Shown here: positions 25,097 through 37,900 of the stretch, in pieces
Layout: each line of letters opens with the position of its first letter
Position numbering within the stretch: position 1 is the stretch's first letter
From: Dendrobium chrysotoxum
Lineage: Eukaryota; Streptophyta; Magnoliopsida; Asparagales; Orchidaceae
Direction of reading: 5' to 3'
DNA length: 64,000 nucleotides
Assembly: GCA_019925795.1 (NCBI GenBank)
Contig: CM034314.1
Span: forward strand, 19,092,657 to 19,156,656
Made by a program: the position numbers and the translations under genes
Notes under the pieces: model-generated
The model's input: only the letters and a program-made list of their open reading frames with translations
Database searches by the model: none
Told to the model about the DNA's origin: nothing

Positions 25097-25339
25097 CAAT
25101 TCAATTCACTTAATTATATCGATTACCACTGGGTAACCCGGGCCATGAGGCTATTAAATTAGCCCAAGAAAGATGAAATAAACTTCACGGCCACGGTGAG
25201 CAATAAAGTGGTAGTCATTTAATATTAAAAAATATACTTTAAAATTAATTTTAAATTATTAATATTTAAACTTTAATTAAAATTTTCCCTTAAGCCTTTC
25301 AAGCAATCAGAATATCAATCAACTTTAATCAATTGCTCT

Positions 25340-26570
25340 GCATAGGACATATCCAAATCACATAGCCTACCTCACACACTTAAGATTATTTGTTAGGATA
25401 ACTAACTCTAGTCTTAGGCTAAGCCGATGTTTAATTTTTTACTATGTGCTGAATTTTTTATGATTTTCACTGCAAGCTGATTGCTAGTTTTGATTGATTG
25501 ATTATCTATTTAATTTCTATGCAATATATGTATTAATGTGATGGGCGTTAGATTACCCCTAGGCTATGAATAGTTTAAATACTAATACAATCTTATGCAG
25601 GTGGCCATGCTTATATAAGACATATAAATTAAAGGGGGTAAAAATAAATCAAGCTTTAAGATTGAGAATATTTTTTACAGGTGCTTCATAATGCTTAAGT
25701 CTCCATTTTAACTTAAAAGAGTATGGCTAAGTGTGGCTGTGATTTGATCATTTTAATTTTGATAAATATAACTGCTTGAGATTTTGAATTTGATTACAAT
25801 TATCTAGGATAATCTTGCAGGTTGTACTTGAGTCTAGATTTTCAATTTTATTCAATGTAACTTAATTTCAATTGAGTTGTAAAGTTCAAAGTAATGTTTG
25901 AGATGGGAGATATATATCCTATTTAGATTCCAAAGAGGAGAGAATATCCCTTAGGGGAGAGTTCTCCTCCATTTGAAAAATTAAATCAAGATAAATTTCA
26001 AGTATCCAAAGGGAAAATAGAACACCCTTTTCGAGGGAGAGTTTCTTTTCATTTGGATATTCAGACCAGATGAATCTAAGGAGCCCGCATAATGACAAAG
26101 AAGTGAAGAACAAGAAGAATCCCATTCTTAAAGTCACTTGGGTCTTAGGAGTAGAAATCTAGATTGTTGTTAGTGGTGCCCGACCACTTTAATTTTTTTA
26201 TAGATCCTGAGTTGTAATATTAAGTGGCATTTGCCATATGAATTTTTAATTTGAATATTAATTTAATTGATTTGATTATTGATTGATGTACTTACTTTGT
26301 GATTAGGATTGCATCCTTTTAGTAGTTTTTTTGATGATTTTGCATGTCGATCTTTGATTTAACTTATAACTCGATCGGAGGCCCGTGAGGGTATGCTTAA
26401 AAAATTATTTTCTACTTGAAATTAAAATTAAAATTTTTAAGCTCACATAGAAATTCTAACATTTTAAGAAGTAAACTCGAGATCTCCAAGGGTCTCATGC
26501 ATATATTTTGAATACTTCTCTACCTTGTTAGGCACCTCCCCATCTGCGGGTTCTGGCATGCCACCTGACT
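25340..26570. other. Conserved island of the long-repeat family (copy A)
   Basis: This block is also seen in B (43800-44990), C (36360-37340) and D (57540-58330). It contains in order: a CACACACTTAAGATTATTTG region with a TAGGCTAAGCCGATGTTTA run, a GCAGGTGGCCATGCTTATA motif, a purine tract AAATTAAAGGGGGTAAAA (25627-25644) resembling a polypurine tract, a second GGTGCTTCATAATGCTTAAG block, and GTTAGGCACCTCCCC near 26528. It shows no continuous ORF. It could contain the element's promoter, leader or terminator, but this is only inference from conservation. Confidence 0.5.
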
Positions 26571-27795
26571 TATTAGGATGTAGTCTTGTTAAGGGAATAT
26601 TATACAGTTTTTAGGATAAAATCTAATTTTAAGCCTGATTTTAAAATTGCCTGATTTTGATTTTAAGCATTTATCGAGTCAACTAGCATGCATTATATTA
26701 GAAACAAATTTAAATGAGTCTAAAACTTAATTGCATTTTACTTTAAGCATCAATTTACCTAATATATGTTAAGAGGCCAAATTAGGATCTAATCTAGATG
26801 TTGGCCCCATTTTCTCAAACTTTATTAAACGTCCTTACCCACTCTTTCATTAAAGATTAGATTCATAGTTTTAAAGCGCCTAGGTGGTTAGCTGGCTCCC
26901 CAAGTCCACGTTTGCACTGTATTAGCTAGGTTTGGGTTACAGATTTTTAGTGTCAAATTTAGACTTAGGTTCTGAGGTAAGCTCAGGCTATAAGACCTCA
27001 ACCTTTTGGGAATCTAATTCTATCCTTTTAATAAAATTAGCAATTCAAACTTAAATCTCTTTCAATTCAAATTTAAGTCCAACACTTAGGATAGGCCGGG
27101 ATACTTCTGAAATGTTTCAGAATCCTAAAGCATCTCCTACCTTTTCTCCTCTAACCTCTAGAAATAAGTATTTTATTTTGATCCAATCCCTATTGAATTT
27201 CTAACCTCTCTTCCTTTGACATCAAGCCTTGAAATCTCAAAATAAAATTTTTATCATTATTTTAATCAAGAGTATTCATAGAAAACTTCAAATTTATATA
27301 ATATAATTAACTACGAGGGCTTACGCTCGTAGGAGATTTAGAAACTCAGATTAATTTTTCGAAAATTAATCTTTTCAAAAAAATTAATTAATTATCTTTG
27401 GGAAAAATTAAGTTTCATGATCATTATTATTATTTTTAAATAATTGATAGTAAATTATATCTTCTTTCTCCGGAAAGATATATCATTCTATTATCATAAT
27501 TTTGATTATAAAATTAATGATCTCTTATTCATATTATTATAATAAAATACTCAATCAAACATCATTTTAATCCTTTAGAATCATATGTTGTCTTTCCTTG
27601 AGTTGACTATGATGATTAGGATAAATTTAAAGTTTTATAATCTGAACCTATTAAGAAATGATATTTTCATCTCCCAAGGCGATATATTATTCGTAATGAA
27701 GTGTTCGATTTCAAAATTAAAAAAAAATTCAAAAATTAAATTCTCCCAGAGAAAATTAACTTTTTCTAACTCAACTTTTTCAATCAAACATGCAC

Positions 27796-29170
27796 GTTGA
27801 CAGGGGCAGACAGTTGACAATTTGATGGAGGGGGTCAAACATTGTGTCCACTGCAACTGTCCAGTGATACACTAATAATGCCAACAGAGTGGAGGGCTGA
27901 TAGGGCTCCAATCCTTCCTTGAAGGAACTAAGAGAGATGCTTCAAAGTTTTACGTCAAAGAGGTCGATGAAATCTGCTAAGGATGTTTGACCGAGGATGT
28001 TTGAGCTATTGAAGTTTATTTTCAGAGCGTCGCTAGTTGATGTTAACTTATATAGAGAAGGTCAAAAGAAATCCACCAAGGGCATTTGACTTATTCGAAG
28101 CTATTTGCTAAAACATTAATTGATGACATTAATATGCCTTAAAAAGGTTGGGAAAATTCACTAGAAAAGTTTAAGCCATCCGAGGTTATTCGCCAAAATA
28201 TTACTTGATAGCGTTAACTTGTGTGGAAGAGGTCAAGAAAATCCACCATTGACATAATTGAGGTTATTTGTCAAAGGATTACTCAATGATGTTAACCTGT
28301 GTAGAAGATGTCAAATTAAATATCCCTAAGATCGATTATACCTTGATTGGAAGGGGGTGAATGTCACGTGTATCCAGAATCAAAGGTGAAGATTGGTCTG
28401 TCTTTATATAGTTACTACATTTTTGAGGTTGAGACTAAAACCTTTTCCAAGGAGTAGAAATCCAGCTGTGGATTATATAGAGCTTGAAATTTATTAGAAG
28501 CATCCTTGCATTTGCTAGGAGCTTTATGAAAAATGATTTCCAAAGATATTGCCATGGACGTTGAAAGTATTAGAAGAATTTTCTTACCCACAATCGCATT
28601 TGATGTTGCAGCCAAGATTGCCCTTCAATCCAAATCTGCTTCCATGAAATTAATGCAGCAGCTGCTGATGCTGGAGAGGCGATAGAACAATACATAAAAA
28701 TTCCCTCAACATTAAAGGCCTTCCTTTAGACCTGATAATAGATCATGGCAAAAGAACTATCTTGCTTCAACCATGCTTAAGACATTGATGTGAACGACCT
28801 TTCAAGGTTGTAGAAAAGGTTGCCCCCCAGCTACAAATTATTTCCCATAGACAACGCCAAACTATTACGTATTAGAATATTGATAACAATATATAAATAT
28901 AAAGTTTTATGTCCTAGCTTTGTACGAAGATCCAGCACATAAACATATAAAAGAGTAGGGGTGCATTATTTATAAGAGACACCAAAATTTTTACATAGAA
29001 ACCCCCAAAAGATGAAAAAACTATGGGCCTAACCCAGGTGAACTAACTCCACTAGTGTTTGTGGTTGATTACAAATGATTCCCTTCAATGGAGGAGGGCA
29101 TTGGCTTAATGTAATAAAAACTTATTGTATAGAGCTTGTTGCATAGCTAGAGAATGATATGATAATTATT
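27796..29170. other. Non-coding region between copy A and array 2
   Basis: Holds the ~84-bp repeats listed next and a segment (28380-28740) with a 66-codon minus-strand frame at 28415-28615 that I cannot assign. From about 29152 it matches the sequence that precedes array 1. It is probably the remainder of the retroelement that carries the GGTC array. Confidence 0.4.
27995..28330. repeat. Four degenerate ~84-bp tandem units
   Basis: Each unit contains GAGGTTATTYGYCAAARNATTA, GATGTTAACTT(G/A)TGTNGAAGA and GGTCAAGAAAATCCACCA-like segments. The GTTAAC landmark lies near 28042, 28130 (decayed), 28214 and 28290. No function is visible. Confidence 0.65.
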
Positions 29171-29540
29171 CTCAAGAGAGTATTATCCTTCTTATTTTGT
29201 TGGTAGGGTTATAGTTGGCTGATGATGGTCAGAAAGACCGTAGTCGACAAGAGATGATGGTTGGAAGGACCATAGTCGAGTGGCAGTGATTGGAGGGACT
29301 ATAGTTGATGGGTGACTGAGGTTGGAAGGATCTTAGTTGGGTGACAGTGGTCGGAATAGTCGGGCAATGGTGGTCGTAGGGATTGTAGTTGGTGGGCGAA
29401 AGAGGTCAGAAGGACTGTAGTCAGGCGAAGGTAATTAGAAGGACCGTAGTCATGTGATGATAATTGGAGAGACTGTAATCAATGAGCGAGTGAGGTCAGA
29501 AGGATCGTAGTAAGGCGATGGTGGTCAGAGAAATCATAGT
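29171..29540. repeat. Array 2, left half (GGTC...GACC units), split by copy C
   Basis: Same unit as array 1, e.g. GGTCAGAAAGACCGTAGTCG and GGTCAGAAGGACTGTAGTC. It stops at ...aatcatagt at 29540, where copy C begins. The array resumes in phase after copy C at about 47546. Confidence 0.85.
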
Positions 29541-30569
29541 TTTTGACCTAATTTCTGTATGGGGTCAGTTTCCCTGAGTTCATTCCTTAGTGCCTAGGTC
29601 TTCGCAGCCTAGTATAAACATGCCCACTAGCAGGATTCTCATTAGGTGGATGCCTATTGATGTAGAATTGACTCAGCCCCATAATCTAACCTAAATTAAA
29701 CTCAGCTCGATCTAGCGCCAATTTTATTTTAAGCATGATAGTGTAATTGATGTGTCGTGAAATGATTCAAGTCAAATCAGCACACTATTGAGTCAAGTTG
29801 ACTTGAATTGAGTTTGATTTGAATAACAAAAGCTTCGATTAACCCAATCTGACTCATCGCGAGCCAATCGAGCTAAATTGACATTAATTAGATTAAATAA
29901 ATGAATTTAAAATTAGTCCAATTTAAAATATCAACTAACCTCACTTAAATTAATATACCAATTCCATTAAAACAAATTCTCTATTTACATTTTAAAATTA
30001 ATTAAATGAAAATCTAACATTTGAATTTATTTAAATTAAGATTAAAACACTCTTATTATCCTTTTCAATTGAATCAATTTGTAAGCTAAAAGGGATGATT
30101 TTGGCGTCTTTTTCACGATTCGGATAGGACGATTCTACCCCACGATCTCCTCTTCCCCCTATTCATTCACACGATCCCTCTCCCTCTCATTTGTAAGAAC
30201 TAAACCCCCCAACCCATCTCCTATCTATTCGTGTAAACCCCCTCCCTGCCTCCTCTCGTTCGCGTACCCTAGTCGAAGTCAAGCCCGCCCGTCTCTCTCA
30301 TTTTCACACACGACATCAAGACCGAGACCCTCTTCTTCTTCCCTGCTCTCTTGCGTGAAGACAAGATGATTTCCTTTGGTGCGCAAGGCCTAGCCGGCGT
30401 TGCCATCTCCCACAATTGACCTCCTCTCAAGTTTTGGTATATTTTCTTTTTTCTTGATTTCCTTCTTCCTCACTTTTCTCTTCTCCATCTTCTTCCTCAT
30501 CTTTATTCATCTTCTTCTCCTCCTTTGTTGTTAGAAGAAATAATGAAGATTATTGTTATTTAGAAATGG

Positions 30570-33500
30570 TATGAGAAAAGTGGAGGGTTGCATTAGGTAG
30601 TCAACAACAAGCGTAAAACTTATCAAATAATAATGACACGAATCCTTTAAGAAATTATGTTAATGCTAGGGCGTCCCTGGAAGTGATATGTTGTATGGCC
30701 TGAATACAGCGACAAGTGTGTAAGGTCCGTTACACCGATGCCTGGGTACATTGTTAAATAGGTAAGGGTTCCCACATCAAGGATGGATGTGGGCAAAGAA
30801 GCTAGTCCATGAAACTAAAATTAGGATATAAACTTGGAATATATGTTCCCTTACAGAAAAATTAATGAAATTAATATATATTATGATTCATAGGAAGATA
30901 AATATTCTATGCATTCAGTAAACTAAATGAGTTAGAGAGAAGGTTAAGGAGATTGATAGTTTAGGATTTAAACTTTGGCATTCGGGTAGGAGTCGTACTA
31001 GAAATGGTGTATGTGTGATTTTAGATAAGAGTTTAAAGGATAATATTATAAAAATTAATAGAATTAGAGAGAGAATTATAGTTTTAAATATTGTTGTTGA
31101 TGCTAAGATTATTAACATTATAAGTGCTTATGCTCCTCAAGTGGGTTTGGATATGGGTTCAAAATTAAAATTTTGGAATGCCATAGAAGAATTAATACAA
31201 AAGATATATCTTGAAGAAAGAGTTTTATTTGAGGAGATTTAAATGGACATGTTGGTAGAGAGGTAGATGATTTTAAAAGTATTTATGGTGGCTACGGGTT
31301 TGGGACGACAAATAAAAGTGGTAAGCCCATATTAGATTTTTATTAAGCTTATAACTTTTTAATTGCTAATACCTTATTTAAGAAAAGAAATGAGTATCTC
31401 ATTACTTATAAAAATTGATATAGTATAACTCAGATTAATTATTTTTTATAAGAAAATTAGATCATTTAGATTGCAAAGATTATAAAGTTATTCCGAGTAA
31501 AAATTTATGTACCCAACATCGTTTATTAGTTTTGAACTTTAAGATAAAGGGACAAGAAATACAATATAAAGTAAAATGACATTCTAGATTAGATGGGGGC
31601 ATTTAAAGAATATTAATAAAAATAATTTTGAGAGTAAAATTTTAGATCTTAAGATTTTGTCTGTGCATAAGGATGCTAATGTTATGTGAGAAAAAGTGGC
31701 TAGTGATATTAAGAATATTGCAAAAGATGTGCTTAGATTTTCAAAGGAAAAAGCTCTTAATAGTAAAAATAGTTGGTGGTGGAATCCAAATGTGCAAGAA
31801 AAGATTAAAAATAAGAAGATTTATTATAAAATTAGTTTAATTATAAAAATTCTGATAATTGAGAAATATATAAAGAGACACGTAAGGAATCTAAGAAAGC
31901 AATATGCGATACAAAGAGCTTAGCTTTTAGTGATGTATATAATAGATTAGATACTAAGGAGGGAGAAAGATATATGTATAAGTTAGCTAAACAAAGAGAT
32001 ATGAGTAGTAAGGATTTAGTTCAAATGAAGTGTATTAAGGATGAAGATCAAAAAGTACTTTTCTTATAAGATAATATTTAACAAAGGTGGATGAGATATT
32101 TTGCTAAACTTTTTAATGAAGAATGTGAAAATACAATTGACTGTAGTGACCTTAACACCCTAAATAAAAATAAAAATTTCTATTTTTATCGACGTATTAG
32201 TAAAACTAAAGTTAGAGAGGCTTTAAAGAAAGTGAAGGGTGGAAAAGCTGTTGGACCTGATGATATTCCAATAAAGGTGTGGAAATGCTTAGGAGATGAA
32301 GGAATTTTTTGGCTTGCTAAACTTTTTAATACTGTTTTGAAGACTAAAAAGATGCTAGATGAGTGGAGAATGAGTGTGTTAATCCCTATTTTTAAGAATA
32401 AAGGTGATGTACAAGATTGTGCGAATTATAGAGGAATTAAGTTAATGTGTCATACTTTAAAACTATGGGAGCGAGTTATGAAGCATAGGTTGCAGAGTGA
32501 TACGTTTCTCAAAATCAATTTAGATTCATGCCGGGCAGGTCTACTATAAAAGCCATACATTTATTAAGAGGTTTGATGAAGAAATATAGAGAGAATAAGG
32601 AGGATTTACATATGATATTTATTGATTTAGAAAAAACTATATGATAAAGTTCCAAGAGAAGTTCTATGGAGAGTTCTTGAAAAGAAAGGAGTTAATAATG
32701 CTTATATTCAAATCATTAAAGATATGTATGCAGGAGCTATTACTTGTGTTCAAACACAAGGTGGTTTGACCAAGTACTTCCCTATTTCGGTTGGATTACA
32801 TCAAGGATCAGCCTTAAGCTATATCTTTTTTTGCTTTAGTCTTGGATGTTCTGACTAGACATTTGCAAGAGGATGTACCTTAATGTATGCTTTTTGTTGA
32901 TGATATTCTTCTTATTGATAAGACTAGAGAGGGAGTCGAAGGTAAACTTGAATTATGGAGGACAACATTGGAGTCTAAAGGTTTTCACTTGAGTAGATCT
33001 AAAACAGAATATCTGGAGTGTAATTTTTGTAATAATAAACCTAGTGAGGGGATTGTGACTTTGGCCGATCAAGTCATTAATAAGAGTACACATTTTAGAT
33101 ATCTTGGATATATTGTTCAAAGTGATGGTGAAATAGATGGGGATATTATCAGTAGAATTCAAGTTGGATGGTTGAAGTGGAGGAATGCATCGGGCTTGTT
33201 GTGTGATAGAAAAGTACCCCTCAAACTTAAGGGAAAATTCTATAAGATGGTGGTGAGACCTGCAATGCTTTATGGTGTCAAATGTTGGCCATTAAAAGAG
33301 AAGCATAATACTAAGTTAAGTATTGCAGAGATGAAGATGCTTAGGTGGATGAGTGGCTTTAACCTTAGAGATAGGATACGAAATGAGCATATACGTGAAA
33401 AGGTTGGAGTAGCTCGGATGGAAGATAAGATTGGAGAGAGTCACCTTAGATGGTTTGGTCACATAAAATGACAGCCTCCCGATGACCCGGTTAGGAAAGT

Positions 33501-33696
33501 AGAGGTATTAGATTTGACTTATGTTAAGAAAGGTAGAGGTAGACCTAAAAAAACTTGGTTAGAAAATATTAGAAATTATATTTCTTTATTAGATTTAAAA
33601 GAGAATTTGACTTTTAACAGAACACAATAAAAAAAAAGGATTTATGTAGCCGACCCCACAGTGGGATAAAGGCTTGATGTTGTTGTTGTATGAGAA
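30570..33696 (+). mobile_element. RTE LINE copy 2, near full length, decayed ORF, inside copy C
   Basis: The insertion is 30578-33688 with TATGAGAA at 30570-30577 and 33689-33696. Its first bases (AAGTGGAGGGTTGC) align with the first bases of copy 3, so both probably keep the true 5' end. The leader holds GAATACAGCGACAAGTGTG. The single ORF of RTE elements is broken into pieces: the endonuclease region (IINIISAYAPQVG at 31090-31140, GDLNGHVG just after a shift at 31243), then RT with KAVGPDDIPIKVWKCLG (about 32240), [34 protein letters not shown] region, [14 protein letters not shown] (32887 on) and the C-terminal domain to about 33630. Multiple stops and single-base insertions are present. 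The RT motif reads FVDD rather than the family's FADD. Confidence 0.92.
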
Positions 33697-33940
33697 GTAA
33701 TGGAGATTACTATTATTTAGAGAGGAAGCAATCGAGAATGCTTTCTTGCTATACTATTGAAATCGGGAACATAAAAATTCATTTCTCCTTCTTGAAGAAT
33801 GAAGGAGAGTTTTTCATTCATATTTTTGAAATAATCTGAAAGGATAAAATGAGTTTGCATTACTATTGTTTTGAAGTAGATTTCCTACATAATGAATTGC
33901 TTGCTTTAAAGGTGGCCTAGATTACTTTTGAATGTTTCTT

Positions 33941-33978
33941 CCCCCCCCCCCCCCCCCCCCCCACCCCCAAAAAAAAAA
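33941..33978. repeat. 22-base C homopolymer followed by an A tract
   Basis: Twenty-two C, one A, five C, then thirteen A. Homopolymer length is uncertain. It lies inside copy C. Confidence 0.9.
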
Positions 33979-34894
33979 AAAATTGAGGAGATCTATAAAG
34001 TTTTGTTTCTTTTATGAATGAATGCATTGTTAGTTAATGATTTATCCCTTATGATTTTTCTCCAACATTTTTTTGAGAAGAATAAATTTCTTAACCATCA
34101 ATGAATGCAAAAAAAATTCTTTTCTAGGCCATGAGATTTTATTTTGTGGATTCATGTTATGAATATTGAAAATCGATACGTCTCACTTGATAGAAACTTG
34201 TCACAATTTATATGGATTGTTATGGACTTCTTGCTCTCTAAATTTTTGACATTGGCAGATATTTCTTGCGATTAGTGCATTATATCTTTTCTTCACTTTA
34301 TGTTCTTATATATCCGAAGTCTTGGGGAAAATATTTCTTAGCGGTTGGAGGGGTGTTTTGACTTGTGTTCAAAAACTTCATTTTTAACCTTCAAAAGCAT
34401 CTTCTCTATACTTCATTAGTCACTTGATGTTATAAATTCTGGAGAAAAGTGATTTGCAATATTCCTTGTGGTGATTGGAGGGAGGTGTTGAAGTGTTCCT
34501 TTACATTTATGTGAAGGATGAGAAGTTTGCTTAAAGCATTTTGTGAATGTTAGAAGAAAAAGAAGTGTGAATGTGTTGGAAATTAAAGTATGCATATGTT
34601 GAAAAAGGTTTCTTTGTGTGCGTGTGTTAAGAGGTGAATTGTGTGATTTTTGGAAAGTGACACATGCATGTTTTGAAAAGTGAATTTTGTGATTTTGGAA
34701 AGTGAGAAGTGCATGGGAATAGTAAAGTGAAGTGTGTGATTTTGGAAAGTAAAACATGTATATATTTTGGGAGAATGAAGTGTGTATATACGTTGAGAAT
34801 CAATGTGTGTGAGTGTGTTGAAGGGCGAAGTGTATAAATATTAGAAAATGAGTTATTTGGGTGATTGCTAGAAAGTGAAGTTTAAAAGAAAAGC

Positions 34895-34950
34895 TTAGCT
34901 CTCTCTTTCTCTCTCTCTCTCTCTCATCATCATCTTCTTCTTCTTCTCCC
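34895..34950. repeat. CT/CTT microsatellite
   Basis: (CT)n followed by catcatcatc and (TTC)n. It sits just upstream of the GC-richer segment of copy C and resembles the pyrimidine-rich leaders of plant promoters. Confidence 0.8.
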
Positions 34951-37900
34951 TCCTTGTGCCTCGATATAAATTTTAAAAAACTATATAAAGTATCTTCGAA
35001 GCCAAATATTCCAAAAGCAAAGTCAACCAGGCTGATATGCTAGCCCGAAAAAAGGTATGTTTTGATTTAATAGCATTTTTTAATTATTTCCATTATAATT
35101 ATTAAACATATTTCTAACCATTATTCTACTTTCTTTATTTGCATAAACTACGAGGAACGGTGGTGATCAAATGAACAAAGGCACTTAAGGAGATCAGTCG
35201 CCTCCATTACTACCGGATGGAGGTGCTACGGGCGTATATCACCGAGCATTGGCTCTGGTGTAGGTAAGTATTTTAAACTTATATAACCTTAAGGCTTATG
35301 AGCCCCATGATGTGTTTTGCACTCTTCCAACCTTAGGGCCTTGTAGAAATCCTTGTCTTTACTTTATTATGCATCTTATAATTGAATTTAATTTGCAAGT
35401 TATTATTATTTTGTTAGTAACAATTTGAACCCATCGATTGCATGTTTGGCAACCGCGTTAGTAATTAGGAGCGCTAGAATTTGATTTCAATTACCCTTAG
35501 CTTATCTCCTATTAGATTAGTAGGTTTCAAAATATTTAGAACCAATTAAATTTTAAAATAATAATTCCAACCAATCATAAGACATATACAAACTAAAATT
35601 ATAAAAATGATAAATAATATTCATTTATTTAGTAAAAGTAAATCAACACTCAAATTAAAACAAAAAACATACACAAATAATAACATACATAAATTTTACA
35701 ATCATTAGTAAATTTAACATGATTCAATAAATATTAAAATCATAAATAGATAAAAATCATAAATAAAATTAATATACATAAATATCAAAATCATAAATAA
35801 AATCATAAACAAAAGACATTCAAATAAAATTCATTTTTTACATAAACAAATAATAACATATAATAAGATTAATATAAAGATTAAACATGAATATTAAAAT
35901 CATAAATACATAAACATATATACTTGACAAAATAAAATTGGAAAGAAAAATTGATAAAAATTTATAATAAATTAAAATATATAAATCTCAGATGAAATTT
36001 AGAAAGAAATCAAATATTAAGTTAAAATTAATAATAGTAATTAAAAAAGGAATAAATAATAAAAAATTTAATAAATCATTAAAAATTCAATAAACCATTT
36101 AAATTTAATAAATTATTAAATCAAATAAATAATATTTTATCAATAAATTAATAAACAAATATATAAGGACTAAAAAAGTGATTAATTTAAACACTCTAAA
36201 CAATCAATCATTAATCAACTTTAATAATTAACATATAACCTAAAAATAAACTTAAAAAAATATTAAAGACAGCAGAACTTAAATTTGAATATAAAATTCT
36301 CTTGACCTTTTAACAAACCAAATTCAATCAGAAAACTTCAACTAATGATAAACATAGGATATCCTCAAGCCATACAACCCACTGCACACACTTAGATTTA
36401 TTTGTTAGGATAACCAATTCTAACTTTATGTTAGATGGGTATTTACTTTTTACTATTGTGTGCCAGTCTTTTTTGTAGTTTTCACTGCATGCTGTTTGCA
36501 AAATTTATTAATTGATGTGATTATTTATTTATTTAATATATAAATTAATGTGATGAGAGGTAGATTACCCCTAGGTTAGAAATGATCTAGATGCTCACAA
36601 AATTTTCTGCAGGTGGCCATGCTCATATAGGGCTAAAAATAAAAGGAGGCAAAATTCAAGTAAAATTAATAAATTTTTTACAGATGCTAAGCATCCTAAG
36701 CTCCCTTAAAATTAAAAGAATGTGGCCAGGCATGGCTTTACTTTAAATTTGATCAATTTAAATATATAACAGCCTTGGATATGTTTTAATTTTAGCATCC
36801 AAAGATAAAAGAAAATACTCATTTGGGGAGGAGTTTCTTTTCATTTAGATGTCCAGACCTGACGGATCCAAGGAGCTCGTAGAAGAAACGAACACGAAGA
36901 AATGAAGACATAAAATATTCCACTCAAAGTCACTTGCATTTTTCTAGGATTAGAATATGAATTGTTGTCAATGCTATCCGACCACTTTTAATTTCTGTAG
37001 ACCCTAGGTTATAAATAAAGTGACACTTATCATATAAATATTTAATTTATTTAATTGTTTAATTTGATATTGATTATTTATTGCTTGTATAGTAGAAATT
37101 ACCTGCTTTTTTAGGTTTCTTTCTTGTATGCCGTGTTGTGTTTTAGCTTGGATATGATTGAAGGTTTATGAGGGTACGAATAAAATCTTTTATACTTAAA
37201 ATTTAAATAAAATTTTTAGGCTCACATAGTAACTTTGATGATTTAAGAAGTAAGCTTAAGACTGTCGAGAGTCAGCAATTATACATATTATTACTTTATC
37301 TTCCTTGTTAGGCATGTCCCCGCCTGAGGGTTCTGGCATACCATTGTTGACCTCATTTTTGTATGAGCTCAGTAGGACCAATCCAGACCTTAGGATCTTT
37401 CCAATCCTTACGATCAATCTTAACTCCAGGATCAATCTGATCTTAGATCAATCCAAACTTTAAGGTCAATCCAAATTCAAATCAATCCTGACCCCAGATC
37501 AATACAATTTAAGATAAATCTAGATTCTAGGATTCTCCTAGACTTCAGACCCTAGGATCAATTCTAGACCCTAGGATTCTACCTGATTCTACATCATATA
37601 ATCCTCTTAGACCTTAGGATTCTCCTAGATCTATCTAGAGCTTAGGATTCTTCTAGATCCTAAGACTATTCTAGATTCCAGGCCCTAGGACTTCCAGACC
37701 CTAAGATCCTCCTAGAAATCAAACCTTAGGATCTACTCTAGATCCTAAGATCCTTCTAGATCTTGAATCTTAGGATTCCTAGATCTTAGGATTCTTCTAG
37801 ATTCTAGGATCTCCCCAGACTCCAGTCCCTAGGATCTATTCTAGACCCTAGGATTCCCTTAAGCTGATTTGGACCCTAGGACCTATTCTAAATCCTAGGA

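Larger units (their letters stand above)
19386..27795. mobile_element. Copy A: 8,400-bp TG...CA repeat with TGCAC target duplication (giant solo-LTR candidate)
   Basis: The element proper is 19391-27790. It begins TGTTGACCTCA and ends CAATCAAACA, so its tips are TGTT...AACA. The five bases TGCAC occur immediately before (19386-19390) and immediately after (27791-27795). These are the hallmarks of LTR-retrotransposon integration. No gag, protease, RT or integrase is seen in any frame, and no second copy of its 5' start lies inside it, so it behaves as one terminal repeat rather than a full element. Order of zones: CCAGACCCTAGGATC-like degenerate repeats (19430-19660), GGTTGACCAAGTCAACC repeats (20270-20810), a GC-richer patch (21500-22320), an AT-only core (22320-23730), a conserved distal island (25340-26570) and a tail shared with copy B. 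An RTE fragment is inserted at 24963. An alternative is a LARD-type non-autonomous element with unrecognised LTRs. Confidence 0.8.

Noticed and set aside
28415..28615. Minus-strand 66-codon ORF as a gene
   Set aside because: No recognisable domain, no partner exons and a retroelement-rich setting.
30360..30420. Short ATG frame in the pyrimidine-rich part of copy C as a first exon
   Set aside because: Too short, followed by a stop, and not supported by any downstream exon.
34416..34757. 113-codon minus-strand ORF in copy C
   Set aside because: Arises from degenerate GTGAAGTGTGTGATTTTGGAAAGT repeats; no domain and no conservation in other copies.
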